NCBI RefSeq assembly: GCF_026212465.1
Contig: NC_080062.1
Span: forward strand, 5,310,365-5,374,364
Origin: Amaranthus tricolor
Lineage: Eukaryota > Streptophyta > Magnoliopsida > Caryophyllales > Amaranthaceae
Length of the DNA stretch: 64,000 nt
Reading direction: 5' to 3'
Part shown: positions 35,059 through 46,517 of the stretch, in pieces
Position numbering within the stretch: position 1 is the first letter of the stretch
How the letters are laid out: each line of letters starts with the position of its first letter
Notes under the pieces: generated by a model
Database searches by the model: none
What the model saw: only the letters and a program-made list of their open reading frames with translations
Told to the model about the DNA's origin: nothing
Program-made: the position numbers and the translations under genes

Positions 35059-36770
35059 TTTCTGTATTTGGGTGTTCGGACGTAGATTCCTTTTCGAATT
35101 TTTAAGGGCTCTAAGCGAAAGAAATATGATCATTTTGAGTATAAACTTATATGTCTATTTTTTAAGTGACAATAATAAACTCCTATTTTTTTCAATTAAA
35201 CAAAGTATAGTATATTCAATTAATTAGATTAAAGAAGAAAATACAATAAAATAATAAGATGACTACTTTTATGATAGGAAATTAAAAATAATAACACTAC
35301 TTATTAATGAAAATATAAATCAAACAATACCTACTAACCATAAATTCAAAGTTAATAATTATAAAATAAGTAGTCATTATTCAAGGTACTATTACGTCAT
35401 TAATTATGAAAAAGTATCGACCTAGAGTATATTTTTTAATATTTGATTAAAAGATCATATATATGAATTTTTTTAGCCCTTAAAACCATGGGGCTCTGAA
35501 CCATCGCTCATGCCGCTCATGTGCTAGAGCTGCCTCTGTTTAGAAGGATTTCAGATATGATATTACAAGTCGAATTTATTCCGATTCTTATGTATATATT
35601 GATATATTGACAATTTAATGTAATTTTTATATAAAAATTATTTTAGATCAAATGGAATTCTATTCAATCATGGTTTCTATATTTTCTTTTTTTAAATCTT
35701 TTTATCACATTAAGAAAGGCTGAAAATTCACTAGCATTTCATTGAAAGCTGAATATTAAAAAGTGAATATTTATTATGGGCCCTGAAAACTACTTCTCTT
35801 GCTTTTGATTTTTAAGAATTATTGAAACTCTCAAATCTCAAGTGGAATCGCATGTAAATAAAATTTCATGTCATCATAACAAGGATATCTTTTGTTTTAG
35901 TTTACATATTCTAATTAAATGTTTCATTTTAAGAAAATAAAAAAGTGAGTTTTATAATACTATAAGAAAAGAGTGAGTAAGGAAAAAAAGTAAGGAAAAG
36001 TTATAATCTAATAATAATTGTGTAAATAGTTGAATTTTATGAGGATTAAATTAAAGAAAAAATGATACCAAATATAAAAAATACAAATTCTTATATAAGA
36101 TGGTCTTACTGTAAGATATGCCTCATATTTGGGTTAAATAACCTAATAATTATTTTTTAATAGATATTTAAGTTATAACTTATAATATTAAAATATATAA
36201 TGAAGTATCAAATTAAAACGTATCAACACATTAATCATTATTTAATATTTTTATTAATATTTTTATTTTTAATCTTCTTACACATAATTCTAAGCACTAT
36301 AAAGATATATCATTCTAAGTTGGCTCCTTTGGAAGAATTTTCTAGTATTTCCTCTAAAGTAGCACAAATTCTAATGAAATACAGTCTTTTAAGAGATCAT
36401 TTTTAATTTGATCAGTCTATTATCATCTTTTAATTTAATTAAGCTTTAAGGGCTAGGACTGAAAGACGTCTCTTAGAGAGACGGTCTCTCAGAAGACCGG
36501 CTGCTAAACTAGGCATTTAACAAAGAAAAAAAATCAAAATTCCTTCCATTGACTAGGTTGAAGTTACTAATACTATGTTGTGGGAGATCCATTCTCGGTA
36601 AGACGACTTGAAATAAAGAGTCTATATGCTAAATTTATTTATTGGGCTATTCAGCTTATATATAGGGTACATGCTACAGTTATACCGTCTCATACAAAAA
36701 TTTGTGTTGATTTCATTTCATGGCGAACCATAGACATATAGGTAATGGGCTTCTTAGGGCCAACAAAACT
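35059..36770. other. Gene-poor intergenic DNA
   Basis: No gene is supported. A MITE end with CTTAGAGAGACGGTCTCTCAG lies near 36470. The 68-codon frame at 36200-36406 is hydrophobic low-complexity sequence without family resemblance. Confidence 0.45.
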
Positions 36771-37199
36771 AAAAATTTGAAATACATAAGAGAAAAAAAA
36801 AAAAACAAAATAAATCAAGTTTTAAACTTATTCTAAAAGTAAGCGTGAAATTTTCAAATCTGAGGTTTGGGGCTGTTTGCAGTTAGTAACTGCGAACAGG
36901 TCAAAAAAGACAAAATAGCTGTTCACAGTTAGTAACTGCGAACAGCTATTTTGACATGTTTTTGTGCAGCATGCTGTTTGCAGTTACTAACTGCGAACAG
37001 GTCAAAACAGGTTAAATAGCTGTTCGTAGTTAGTAAGTGCGAACAGCTATTTTGTCTGTTTTGACCTGTTCGCAGTTAGTAACTGCAAACAGCCCCAAAC
37101 TTCAGATTTGAAAATTTCACGCTTATTTTTGAAATAAGTTTAAAACTTAATTTATTTTGTTAATTTTTTTAATTTTTTCTATTATGTATTTCAAATTTT
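36771..37199. mobile_element. Whole-element palindrome (foldback MITE) with five nested 27 bp palindromes
   Basis: 429 bp. The left arm AAAAATTTGAAATAC...CAAGTTTTAAACTTA...GTGAAATTTTCAAATCTGA is mirrored by the right arm through ...GTATTTCAAATTTT. CCAACAAAACT lies directly on each side (36760-36770 and 37200-37210), an 11 bp (or 9 bp plus chance) target duplication, in the range of MULE-type elements. The centre contains five copies of a 27 bp near-palindrome of the form CTGTTCGCAGTTAG + TAACTGCGAACAG at 36873, 36919, 36974, 37020 and 37066. The third is centred on the element's own axis. No coding frame. Confidence 0.9.
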
Positions 37200-38236
37200 C
37201 CAACAAAACTATGATGAATCCATTTTACAAGCAATGTTTGGGCCAGACTTATGAGCACATTTCATTTCATATCAAACTATGGAGTATTTGGTGATATGCT
37301 ATTGCATGTTAATATGTTTGACGTGGCTGCTAGCATTGATTTTTTTAACTTGTACAAATTTGTAATATGTGATGGCACAATTATGAAGGAAAAATATATG
37401 TTCCATTAAATTGTATGAATATAATTAAAAGTTAAAAAAATATGAGTAAAAATTAAAGAACATAATTAAAATACTACTTAAAATAATAAAAATATACAAA
37501 GTTAAAAAGACAAACAAACATAAAAATTATAACAATTTCTTATAAAAAGAAAGTTGGTTTATTTAAATGGGTTAGTTAAAGTTAAAAGAATTAATCTACC
37601 TCCAAAATGTCAATATTATTATATCATCCCACATAAGAAAAGCCGGTGTTTAGTGACAATGTGGCAAAATAAGTGAGGAAAAAATACTTCCTCCTACTCA
37701 AATAGAATTTAAGAATGTTAGTGTTAAACTTAATTATAATTTATTGATTTCTTCTCAAATAGAATTTATAAATTTTAGTGTTGAACTTAATTATGATTTA
37801 TCGATTTCTCATCAATCTATAAGAAAAAACATATTCATGTGCGATCTTATTAGATTCATCTTAAAATATATTTTTAAATATCAACTTTTTAGTTAAAAAT
37901 TAATTGATTTTAAAGTTTGCATTAACATTGCGAAAAAAATGTATGAGAATAAGATTTGAATACAGAGGAGTACCTTAAAAGAGCAACAGCTTGTATCATG
38001 CCATTGCTAGCACCAATTTCAATTGTGTAAAGTTCTGAATTTAAGAAAAATCACAACTAAATTTCAGAGAATACAATTTTCTGATTGTATATTTATGATT
38101 TTCAATTTACATCTACAAAAGGATTCAAAACCATAAAACAAGAGCAAAGATTATAGAGAATCACCATCTCATCATAATCCTATTTGTGCCCTTATTTGCT
38201 ACAACAAAGCTGATGTTTTATTCTTTGCCATAACCC
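37200..38236. other. 3' flank of the DREB2-type gene
   Basis: 37690-37960 has Stowaway-like motifs with an internal duplication (CTCAAATAGAATTTAAGAATG and CTCAAATAGAATTTATAAAT, written here in part). 38000-38236 is probably the 3'UTR and polyadenylation region of the minus-strand gene. Confidence 0.45.
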
Positions 38237-39220
38237 TCAAACAGAATCCTCAGTCTTAAACAGCTCTGATCCGTATCCCACACCTTTATCATCTTGATCA
38301 CCCTGATGCAATTGCAAGCTTCCAAACAAACTAGAATCATCCTGATTTGATAACTGCTGCAAGAAATCTGAATTGTAATTCAGAAATGACCAATCTTCTG
38401 GCTTATCCAGTGGGATTGAATTGTTTTCAACTTCAGACTTGAAAGAATCATAACCAGGATTCATGGAGTTTCCTACAGGGGAAACAGGTCCAGCATCTAT
38501 AGCCCCGAGTAATTCGTCAGCATCGAACATCTCATCGACTGTCAAGTTCTGTAGGTACTCATTGATGTCGATGCCACCTTCATCCGGCTGTGCTTCTGCC
38601 TCCAAAGGGTTTGAGGAAGGCTCGCCCTTGGGCACCATTGATACCCCTTCGATTCGACCGACTGACTGATCAAGAGTGTGTGTATCAGACGATGTTGCAG
38701 ACGCTGTTGTATACGATGTTGCTGTTGTTGTTGGTGTTGTTGTAGCGGAGTTATTCCTGTAATCCTCCAATGAAACAGACAATGAAGCTTGATCGGGGAA
38801 GTTCAATCGAGCACTCGAACCATACATTACTCGAGCAGCTTCATCATAAGCCAAGGCTGCTTCAACAGCAGTAGGGAAAGTGCCAAGCCAAAGCCTTTTA
38901 CCTCGATTAGGAGCACGAATCTCAGCAACCCATTTCCCCCAAGTCCTCTGTCTAACTCCCCTGAATTTGCACAATGAGTTCTCAGGACCGCCTTTACCTC
39001 TCATACATCCTTTCTTCGACCCCTTCGCAGGCGCCTTTCTAATTGGTTTTCTTCCTTCATTGTCTGCATTGAGTTTACTATTGATTTCTTTCCACTTAGC
39101 AAGAGTTTCTTCAACTGATTCATCACGCCTTCTTCGAGTCTTCCTCTTCCTGGTGTAATCAAATGATACAGAAGAAGAAGATGGTGGGTTAAAAGTTCCT
39201 TTGTCATCGAAAGCATCCAT
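38237..39220 (-). CDS. DREB2-like: DREB2-type AP2/ERF transcription factor
   Basis: 327 aa, nuclear activator that binds the dehydration-responsive element core A/GCCGAC through one AP2 domain and drives drought, salt and heat response genes. Visible: a basic nuclear localisation signal [10 protein letters not shown] (24-33), [10 protein letters not shown] (38-47) as in DREB2 proteins, a Lys/Gly-rich linker [20 protein letters not shown], and the AP2 domain (about 84-143: [45 protein letters not shown]). The DREB-defining Val at AP2 position 14 is present (KWVAEI) but position 19 is Ala (EIRAP) rather than the usual Glu. A Ser/Thr-rich stretch (156-186) sits where DREB2A has its negative regulatory PEST region, and the C-terminus is acidic ([25 protein letters not shown]). 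A 5'UTR intron ends one base before the ATG, as in DREB2 genes. Coding part intronless and intact. Confidence 0.94.
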   Translation of the reverse strand: MDAFDDKGTFNPPSSSSVSFDYTRKRKTRRRRDESVEETLAKWKEINSKLNADNEGRKPIRKAPAKGSKKGCMRGKGGPENSLCKFRGVRQRTWGKWVAEIRAPNRGKRLWLGTFPTAVEAALAYDEAARVMYGSSARLNFPDQASLSVSLEDYRNNSATTTPTTTATSYTTASATSSDTHTLDQSVGRIEGVSMVPKGEPSSNPLEAEAQPDEGGIDINEYLQNLTVDEMFDADELLGAIDAGPVSPVGNSMNPGYDSFKSEVENNSIPLDKPEDWSFLNYNSDFLQQLSNQDDSSLFGSLQLHQGDQDDKGVGYGSELFKTEDSV

Positions 39221-39890
39221 TCTGACAAATTAAACAAAAATCAGTTGTACAAGACTGTTTATCAGAGAAATTCAACTATTCACCGCACCTCCGAGAGGAA
39301 CTATTCAAACAAGGGTGATGGACGATCGCCCCGGAAATCGTCTCCACAGCAACCAACAGAATTACTTCGAATCAACCTTTCTGCCGATTAACAAGATCTT
39401 ACTTCAGTAATCCATAAATTAGTAAATTACAAATATTCAAATTTCTGCTTGATACATCGATAATCACCTACAAGTTGTATACGAAACAAAAAGATCCAAC
39501 TAACAAGATATATCTACTCAATTTGAAAACCAAATTGAAAACCCTAACCCTAATTAACACCCGATTAAATCACCCTAATTTATACAACCTAGATATAAAC
39601 AAAGAAAATTGCAAACTTTGAAGCAGTACTAATAATAAATCCGATAAATCCCAGATTAAAAAGAATCAATCAACAAGAAATCAAAATTTTCTAAAAATTA
39701 ACAAAAAACAAAGATTAAAACATCAATCAACTAACCTTTCAAAGACGAAGATATGAATTCCCAAGTACTGCTATTTTTTTTATTAAGTTACAATAGTTCT
39801 AATTTCTTGTAAGATGATTAATATTTTTACTCTTTCAAGGATATTTCAGCGTACAGAATAGATAACTATTTGAGTTTCCAGAGAGCTTCT
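39221..39890 (-). other. 5'UTR of the DREB2-type gene with one intron
   Basis: On the minus strand TTAATTTGTCAG ends at 39222, one base before the A of the ATG codon's leader base, giving a clean 3' splice site. The likely donor is CTTTGAAAG/GTTAGTTGAT (exon end 39736). The intron would be about 514 bp (39222-39735). The first exon, about 39737-39885, is non-coding. Confidence 0.7.
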
Positions 39891-39894
39891 AGAA
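39875..39894 (-). promoter_or_regulatory. Heat-shock-element-like motif at the DREB2-type core promoter
   Basis: Minus strand TTCTAGAAGCTCTCTGGAAA contains the perfect inverted pair TTCTAGAA and a further GAA ten bases on. This resembles an HSE (alternating nGAAn blocks), but the third block is out of the ideal 5 bp register. DREB2A genes are known heat-shock-factor targets. It lies 15-40 bp downstream of the TATA box, close to the expected start of transcription. Confidence 0.45.
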
Positions 39895-39909
39895 TGATAC
39901 TCGCGAGCG

Positions 39910-39917
39910 TATTTATA
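39910..39917 (-). promoter_or_regulatory. TATA box of the DREB2-type gene
   Basis: Minus-strand TATAAATA in the context GTCTATAAATACGC. It is about 175 bp upstream of the putative 5'UTR donor and predicts a start near 39885. The hAT element border (with duplication 39937-39944) is only about 20-27 bp further upstream. Confidence 0.75.
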
Positions 39918-39944
39918 GACATTTCTGTAGAGATTTCTTGTGAC

Positions 39945-40677
39945 TAGGGATCGTTAGGGGGTCCAAGACCCTATTGGATCCGCTTGGGACCCGTTTCTTT
40001 TTTAAATGTATGGATCTTATTTTTGAAGACCCATTAAATAAATAATTGATGGGTCTGATCTGGGTCCTAACCTTGAACTCGAATTCAGACCCGACCTTTA
40101 GATCCAGACCGTGGACTCGCCCCACAAACCCAGACCCATGACCCCCAATTCCCCATTTCTTTTCTTTTCTATATAAATACATATATATATATATATATAT
40201 ATGTATTGATATGTGTTTGTATATGTGCTAAAACTAAATTCTTTCTTCCTTAATCTCTCAGAAGCATCACACTTCTCAGTCTCCTTCTTGTTTCTGTTAT
40301 TTATTTGTGTTTTTTTAAGTTGAGTTTTTGTTTTTCTTAAGTGATTATTCTGTTTTGCAAGTTGATTATTTTGTTACGTAAATTGTGAGTTGATTATTTT
40401 GCTTTTTAAGTTGATTATTTTTTTTAAATATTTGTACAATATGCTAATAAGTCTCTTAGAAAAATACAAAAAATATAATAACTTACAAAAGGTTTAAATT
40501 TGACAAATCAAATAACTTTCTTAAGATCCATTAAGGACCCATTAAGAATCCTAGACCCATCAGATTCGAAGGGTCTGGGTCTGGTTCTGAAAATTTTAGA
40601 CTTGTAGGGTCTGGATCTATAAAAAATAAAAGGGTTTGGGTCCTGGTCTGTCTGGACTCGCCCCATGACCATCCCTA
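39945..40677. mobile_element. hAT-type non-autonomous element in the DREB2-type promoter
   Basis: 733 bp starting TAGGGATCGTTAGGGGG and ending CCCCATGACCATCCCTA; the termini are inverted repeats. The 8 bp duplication CTTGTGAC flanks it exactly (39937-39944 and 40678-40685). An 8 bp duplication with TAGGG termini is diagnostic of the hAT superfamily. Interior has repeats of GGGTCTGG and GACCC and a (TA)n run near 40183; no transposase. Confidence 0.93.
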
Positions 40678-41429
40678 CTTGTGACCGAAACCTGATTTTT
40701 TGCGAATTTTAAAATATTTTATGTGATGACGTGGCGGTTTTATATGATACTTCATCCGTTTTAAATTACTTGCAGCAATAAAAATGTTTCACCGTTCATC
40801 TATTACCCTTAAATTATGATTAGTTTGGATATGATAAGTAAAACACATTTTTTGTTCTGATATACTCGCTACATTATGATTATTGATATTATTGATATTA
40901 TTCATCGTTCAAGCGTATTGTTTACGTTGCGGCTAATGCGTAAGAAAAAATATAAGTATGTGAGATCTTGTTTGAATTGTTTGATTACATACTTCATAAT
41001 ATTAACCTTTTATAATTTTTGAATATGCATAATTCAATATATAGATGATCAAAATAATACATTAGATTGTATAAAAAGTCAAATGTAGTAAGACTTATTC
41101 AATTCATCTTATCACAAATATTATTAGTATTAAATTTTTATATTTTTTATTATATTTTACATTATTAGAAATTTTAAATATTAAATTATTGTATTGAATT
41201 TATAGAGTTAAATGAGGAAGTATATCTTTAGGTTTCTACAATTGTAGTTTTAACGCGTGATACAGGAATGTTCCCTAACCACTCGATTAGTCGATTTGTC
41301 TGCGGCATTTGCTTCATCCTTACGCTTGCTTTTGAATAGAACTAGTTGGACACTTGGACTCCACGCTTTCTTCCCTCAATCTCTTTGTAGAAGAATATGA
41401 TTATTATTATAAAAAAACACTTGGTCTTT
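40678..41429. other. Displaced upstream promoter of the DREB2-type gene and intergenic DNA
   Basis: Just beyond the hAT element lies GTGACCGAAACC and GATGACGTGGCGG (about 40724-40736), which contains ACGTGGC, an ABA-responsive-element-like core. Before the insertion these would have been within 30-80 bp of the TATA box. Further out the DNA is A+T-rich with no gene. Confidence 0.5.
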
Positions 41430-41680
41430 TGAAATCGTCTTTTTGAGTGACGTATCTTAAGTCCGATCGATTAAAGATTAATATATGTCTACTTACGTAT
41501 TCTTAATGCATATTTATATTATTCTTAATGCTTACTTACAATATTCTTAATGCCTACTTACAATATCTTAAATGTTTACTTACGTCATTTTTAATGCCAA
41601 CTTATAATATTTTAAAAAATAAATAATAGACCGACCCAATAAGAAATAGTCTCTCTAAGAGACCGTCTCGAATTTATGTA
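41430..41680. mobile_element. MITE of the GAGACGGTCTCTCA family
   Basis: Bounded by TTTTTGAGTGACGTATCTTAA and GTCTCTCTAAGAGACCGTC. Interior is a run of ATTCTTAATGCYTACTTAYAATA words. Very similar to 55427-55690 in the laccase intron and to the inverted copy at 15118-15350. Confidence 0.7.
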
Positions 41681-43426
41681 AAAAAAATTAAGAAAAAGAT
41701 TATGTATCAGGTGAAGAGCAATTACTACTTTATAGAATATGTTTGTAGTTTGGTTCTCAATGTTTTTTTTCGGTCTTTTCAAGAATTTCTAAAATGAGTG
41801 ATATTATAAATAAATATTCTTAGAAACAATTTTTGTCTATGTTGCAGAAAGTATCTCTTTTCATAGTTATAATGATATTATTATCTGTTAAAATTTAGAA
41901 AAGAGATCTAAACAATCCAAACAAGTAGGAGAAAAGTTAATACGCAACAAATCCAAATGAGTTTTTGATAATAAAACCATTTGATAGTAGTAGAAGTCAC
42001 TCCACAAGCTTAGAAAGTTATCCATTTCTCTTTTTTCGACGTAAGACAAGTCGAATGAGGATAACATAGGATATTTTAACATTGTTTGAGGATCCAAAAA
42101 AGAAAATACGTAGGTATATTGTTGTTTGAGAATCAGATCTTCTGTTAATTAAAACATACTAGTATGTCAAAACTGCATGTAAGTTTCACATTTTCATTTC
42201 TACTGCTTCTTTCCTCTTGTTCTTTCTTTCTCTTAACCTACCATGTATTAGAAAATAATTTATCCTAAAATTGTGGCTTGCGTTGGTGCATGTTTATTTG
42301 ACCCCAAAGTATCAACTTCCATATTGTGCGGTGTGCCATGGAGTGGACAAGTTGAAGGGCACATTTTTTGTAACACAATTTTTATATGACATGATTTTAT
42401 CATGAGACATTTTTTATACTTATATTAAAAAATTTAATTATACAAACTTTTAGCTTATAAATTTCTTATTTTAAGATTCTCTTACTGTGAAACAGTCTCA
42501 TATAAAATGAGTTATTTTAATAAATGATTCCACAACTATACGATTATGGGCTTGTTGGCCCAGCTTATGCCTCAGGTAATGTATAAAAATCAGCGGTCAG
42601 GTCCAAGTTGTCGCATGTTTACCAAGTGTCAACACCTTATATGTCGTGCACTACTTCTGAACCTCTCGCAGTCTCGCTTACACTTGCACATATTACCTCA
42701 TCCCTGACGTATACTTCTCCATTCTGACTTTGTTATTGATGCAATTTATCATACAAGTTTATTTATCTATTGCGGTTGATATGTAAGAAAAAATATAGTG
42801 AAGTGGAAACTTGTTTTAATATTACTTTTTTGTAATTTTTAGAGGTGTGTAATTCAATATATAAATTATCAAAATAATACATTGAATTGTATAAAAAGTC
42901 AAATCTAACTAGTATAATAAGACGGAGAAAGTACTAGCCAAATTTGGAACAAGTGTTCTTGCCAAAAATCATGTATCAGTAACACAAACCTCAAAATAAA
43001 AACTTTATATTCTAATAACTTATAATTCCTCCCTTCCATATTACTTGCAACATTATAAATAATACATATATAAAACACGTTTTAAGAATTGAATTATTGT
43101 ATTGATTTGCGTGAAAAATCAAATAGTGCAAATATTTTGTAACAGAAAAAGTATTAAATTAACATTATAATTCATATATAAAGCATGTTTTAAGGTGAGA
43201 TAGTATCAAACAATAATATATGTGCTTTAAAAAATGACTCTTTTCTATTGGAAATAATTTCTTTGTATTTCATAAGTTTTTTTTACAAAAGAAGTTTTTT
43301 AAACAAATTTGTTTGGTCTTATATGTTATTAAAATGACTTTGAAAAACCAAAATACTTTTGAGTGATTGACCTTTTTTTAATTCCACCTTAATAATTTTT
43401 ATATTAAGTAGGATGAAAACGATAAA
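41681..43426. other. Gene-poor intergenic DNA
   Basis: 42540-42720 is less A+T-rich (CTTGTTGGCCCAGCTTATGC, CTCTCGCAGTCTCGCTTAC) but holds no open frame or recognised repeat. Stowaway-like fragments at about 42760-42930 and 43020-43150. The 69-codon minus frame at 41888-42097 is unsupported. Confidence 0.45.
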
Positions 43427-43722
43427 GGAAAAGTTATCGAGAATAATACAATTTTTTGTTAATTTCCCTACAATAATATCAACTATTGATTAACAATGAA
43501 TAATAACAACTTAGAGGAGTATTTTCCTAGAATAATACAAACTTTAGTTTATGAACTAATTCACCAATTTTTTTGTCTTATAATCTCCTATAGTTTGGTT
43601 TTAACATGTTAGGGATTTTTTAGGAAAATACCCCTTAAGTTGGTATTATTCATGGTTAATTAATGGTTGGTATTATTGTAGGGAAATTAACAAAATGTTG
43701 TATTATTCACGGTAATTTTTCC
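43427..43722. mobile_element. Foldback MULE-type MITE, short copy
   Basis: 296 bp. Left end GGAAAAGTTATCGAGAATAA and right end TATTATTCACGGTAATTTTTCC are inverted; CCCTACAATAATATCAACTA mirrors TGGTTGGTATTATTGTAGGG. The 9 bp duplication is AACGATAAA at the left (43418-43426) and AACGATAGA at the right (43723-43731), one mismatch. Same family as 29058-29829 and 63481-63881, with little between the arms. Confidence 0.88.
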
Positions 43723-43929
43723 AACGATAGATTATATCTATATGGAAGATGCATGTAGTTAAAAAGTCCTTCGACTCAAAATTAAAGATCTATAGAGGAA
43801 AACAAATCAAAACAAGACATGACAAGATAAAAATTAAGGCTAATAACATGAAAAAATAAATCTAAAAACAATCATAAATACCATAATAATAAATAAGAGA
43901 TATGTGAAATGAGTGTAGGTGTATGTGGC

Positions 43930-44200
43930 TATTTAAGGTTTAGAACACAAATATGATGTCTCCAACTACTAGTGGTATCACCAGTCAAATCCTTAAAGTT
44001 GTGCAATTTGTTTATGTCATTTCTAATTTGCTTCTTCTATATTTTACTAGGCCTATCGCTATTTCTCTTCTATATATCGTGTTGTTTTCCCCCTTCTCAC
44101 AGGCGCATCAGTGAGCTTCATCTACACTTGCCCAAATATCTTAATCTACTTTCACCCTTCTCACAGAAGGGTTTTCAATGGTACTAGTTGGTCTAAGACA
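43930..44200 (-). mobile_element. RTE-type LINE C-terminal fragment
   Basis: On the minus strand a short stretch encodes HNFKDLTGDTTSSWRHHICV, which aligns with LHELNLSADLTRDRSSWRRHIHV of the LINE at 32405-33738, and the DNA shares ATATGATGTCTCCAACT. Heavily decayed; borders approximate. The plus-strand 71-codon frame here is not a gene. Confidence 0.6.
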
Positions 44201-44429
44201 TATATAGCGGATTTGAGGTCTTAAATGGGTTCGAAAAGATTATGGATGGTCACAAGTAGGGAGACCATTTGATGTTGAGTGTGTAATATCCGAGGTGAAG
44301 ATTAGACATGGTGGGTGTCGACTAGAAAAGGGTGGAAAGATACATATAGTAAATCTTACTATCTTAGTAAAATGAGTAGCACTTGTGACAAGCTCAAAAT
44401 TTACAAGCTGTTTTTGCTCACATGTACTT

Positions 44430-46313
44430 ATTGTATACTAATACCATTCATATGATATTTACGTGGATCATTGTAAAAAAGAGGAGTAAGCATCCGATTT
44501 AAATTTAAGAGGAAAAGTGCAAAGAAAATTAGTGAAATCATCAAGCAAAACAAGATAGTATTTAAACCCGACATTACTAACAATGGAAGAGGTCCAAAGA
44601 TCGGCATGTATAATATCAAAAGGTTTATAAGTGACACTAAGAGAAGGATAAAAGGGAAAACGTACATGTTTTCCCAATTGACAAGAAGAGCAACTATTAG
44701 AGAAATGCTCTTTATTACATGAAATTGAACTACTACGACGAAGATAATTTAAAATATTTGCGCCAGGATGTCCCAAGCAAGCATGCCAATAAAGGGATTG
44801 AAGGGAAGTAAATGCGGCAGGCGGATTATTGACGAAGGGGTAAAGAGCACCCAAGTTATTGCATCTCGTGAGAATTTTTTTCGTACCAAGATCCTTCACA
44901 GAGAAACCAAAAGGGTCAAATTTCAATGGAAACCTTGTTGTTAGTAGATTTTTAATGAGATGTGGAGAATAAAGTATGTGATTGAGTTTATAAGGAAAAT
45001 TTGGGGAATGATGAGGGGAAGAGCCATGACCCACAATTGGAAGAGTAGACCCATTACCGACAAATACATTAGGAAGAGAAGTAGCAGGCAAATAATTACC
45101 AATGTTATACCATTGTGAATTAGAAGATTGAATACCCATATTTGCAAGTGCTTGGCCAATTTCCATGGGAGTGAGGGCATTAGAATCTTCATGGGTTGAA
45201 GTGGCCTGATTGTGTGGCTTGGGAACTGGGCCAAGGATACCAGCGGAAGGGCGTTGAAGGGGTACTGATGGGTAGGGGCATGGTGGACTGTTGTACCAAG
45301 ACTGAAAACGCCATGGCTAATTTCATTGAGACACATATCCAGGTGCGTTGATGGGTCAAGTGTAGTGCCTGGCACGACCTCTACCACTGCGACCTCCACG
45401 CCAATTATTTTGGCCACGACCACAGCTACGACCCCTATTGTTATTGTGGCTACGAGATACAGGAGAATGAGGTGTGTTACTGGATTTCGGAAAATCGAAA
45501 TTTTGAGTAGGAGGAATGTTGGAGGGAGGTGGCGGTATAACCATAGCAGAGGGGGCGGGTTCATTTTTTTGGGCCTGTCGTGACTCTTCTAGGAGTAACT
45601 TAGAGCGGGCATGATAAAAATTTGGTAAAGGGTCTAATTGTTGAATCATAGTGGCTACGGTGTCATAGGCTTTCGGAAGGCCAGCAACGAAGCGCAAGAC
45701 CATCTTATGACCTGAAACGGGTTGGTCGAGTTTGGCGAGTTGATCAGCGAGAAGTTTTATTTGCTGACAGTAGCTTCATGCATTAGGGAAATCAGATAGA
45801 GCAAGTTTATTAAATTGAGTTTCTAAAAAAACTGCTCGAGTGTTTTTGTTATCATGGAAGAGTTCTTCTACACGGGTCCATACCTCGTGAGCGGTAGCGT
45901 TGGGTTTGAGAATGGTTTGTAAAAAATCAGGTGAGATTGTGGCATATAGCCATTGTTTTAACACTGCATCGAGACGCATCCACAATGCTGTATCAATATC
46001 AGAAGAACGAGGAGCTGTAGAGTCAATATGATCAAGAACATTGTATACGATACATGTCAAACGGAAGAGTTTAACCCAGGATGAATATTGAACTGTCTCC
46101 ATATCAAGCGTTAATGGGACTTGGTTCTTGATATTGGTGACTGTTAAAGCATGGTGAAAAGAGGATGAAGAAGCCATAGTGAGAATAGCACTAGGGATTT
46201 TAGAAGTGCAGCAAGATGTTAACAAGGACAGTAGTAAAATAGGAAGAAAGATAGGGGAAAAAATTGATATTCGGTAGAGAAAGGAGACAACCTTGCTAAT
46301 GGCTGTGATACCA
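44430..46313 (-). pseudogene. Ty1/copia retrotransposon gag-pol remnant
   Basis: The minus-strand frame starts near 46180 with MASSSSFHHALTV and runs gag (YSSWVKLFRLTCIVYNVLDH, ALWMRLDAVLKQWLYATIS, EVWTRVEELFHDNKNTRA), a Gly/Arg-rich RNA-binding stretch (GRGQNNWRGGRSGRGR), protease-like NVFVGNGSTLPIVGHG, the GAG-pre-integrase domain (YWHACLGHPGANIL, CSSCQLGKHVRFPF) and the beginning of the integrase core (PFDIIHADLWTSSIV, YYLVLLDDFTNFLC). The open blocks ending at 45776, 45356 and 44468 share one frame and are split by nonsense codons (TGA at 45776). It breaks off around 44430, so the rest of integrase, reverse transcriptase, RNase H and the 3' LTR are missing. Non-functional. Confidence 0.92.
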
Positions 46314-46517
46314 TGAAAGTCGGTGTAATTCCCTACACCTCTAGGGATTCTATTCCATCAATATTTATAGTATGCTTATTAGTGGTCACAAGAATAAGGA
46401 AAGTCAAGAGATTACAATAATAAATCCTAAGATGATGAAAGAGTAATAATCAGTTAGTGGAAAACGAAATATTCAAGAATTAATATTCTTTCAATTATTC
46501 TATCAAGTATCAACTAC
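46314..46517 (-). mobile_element. 5' LTR of the copia remnant
   Basis: The minus-strand element runs LTR, then TGGTATCACAGCC at 46301-46313, a primer-binding site of the initiator-tRNA-Met type, then gag. The LTR is read as TGTAGTTG...GACTTTCA, about 204 bp. The primer-side border is firm; the outer border rests only on the TG dinucleotide. Confidence 0.6.

Noticed and set aside
36200..36406. 68-codon hydrophobic plus frame, possible small membrane protein
   Set aside because: Composition follows the local T-rich DNA; no start context or conserved motif to support it.
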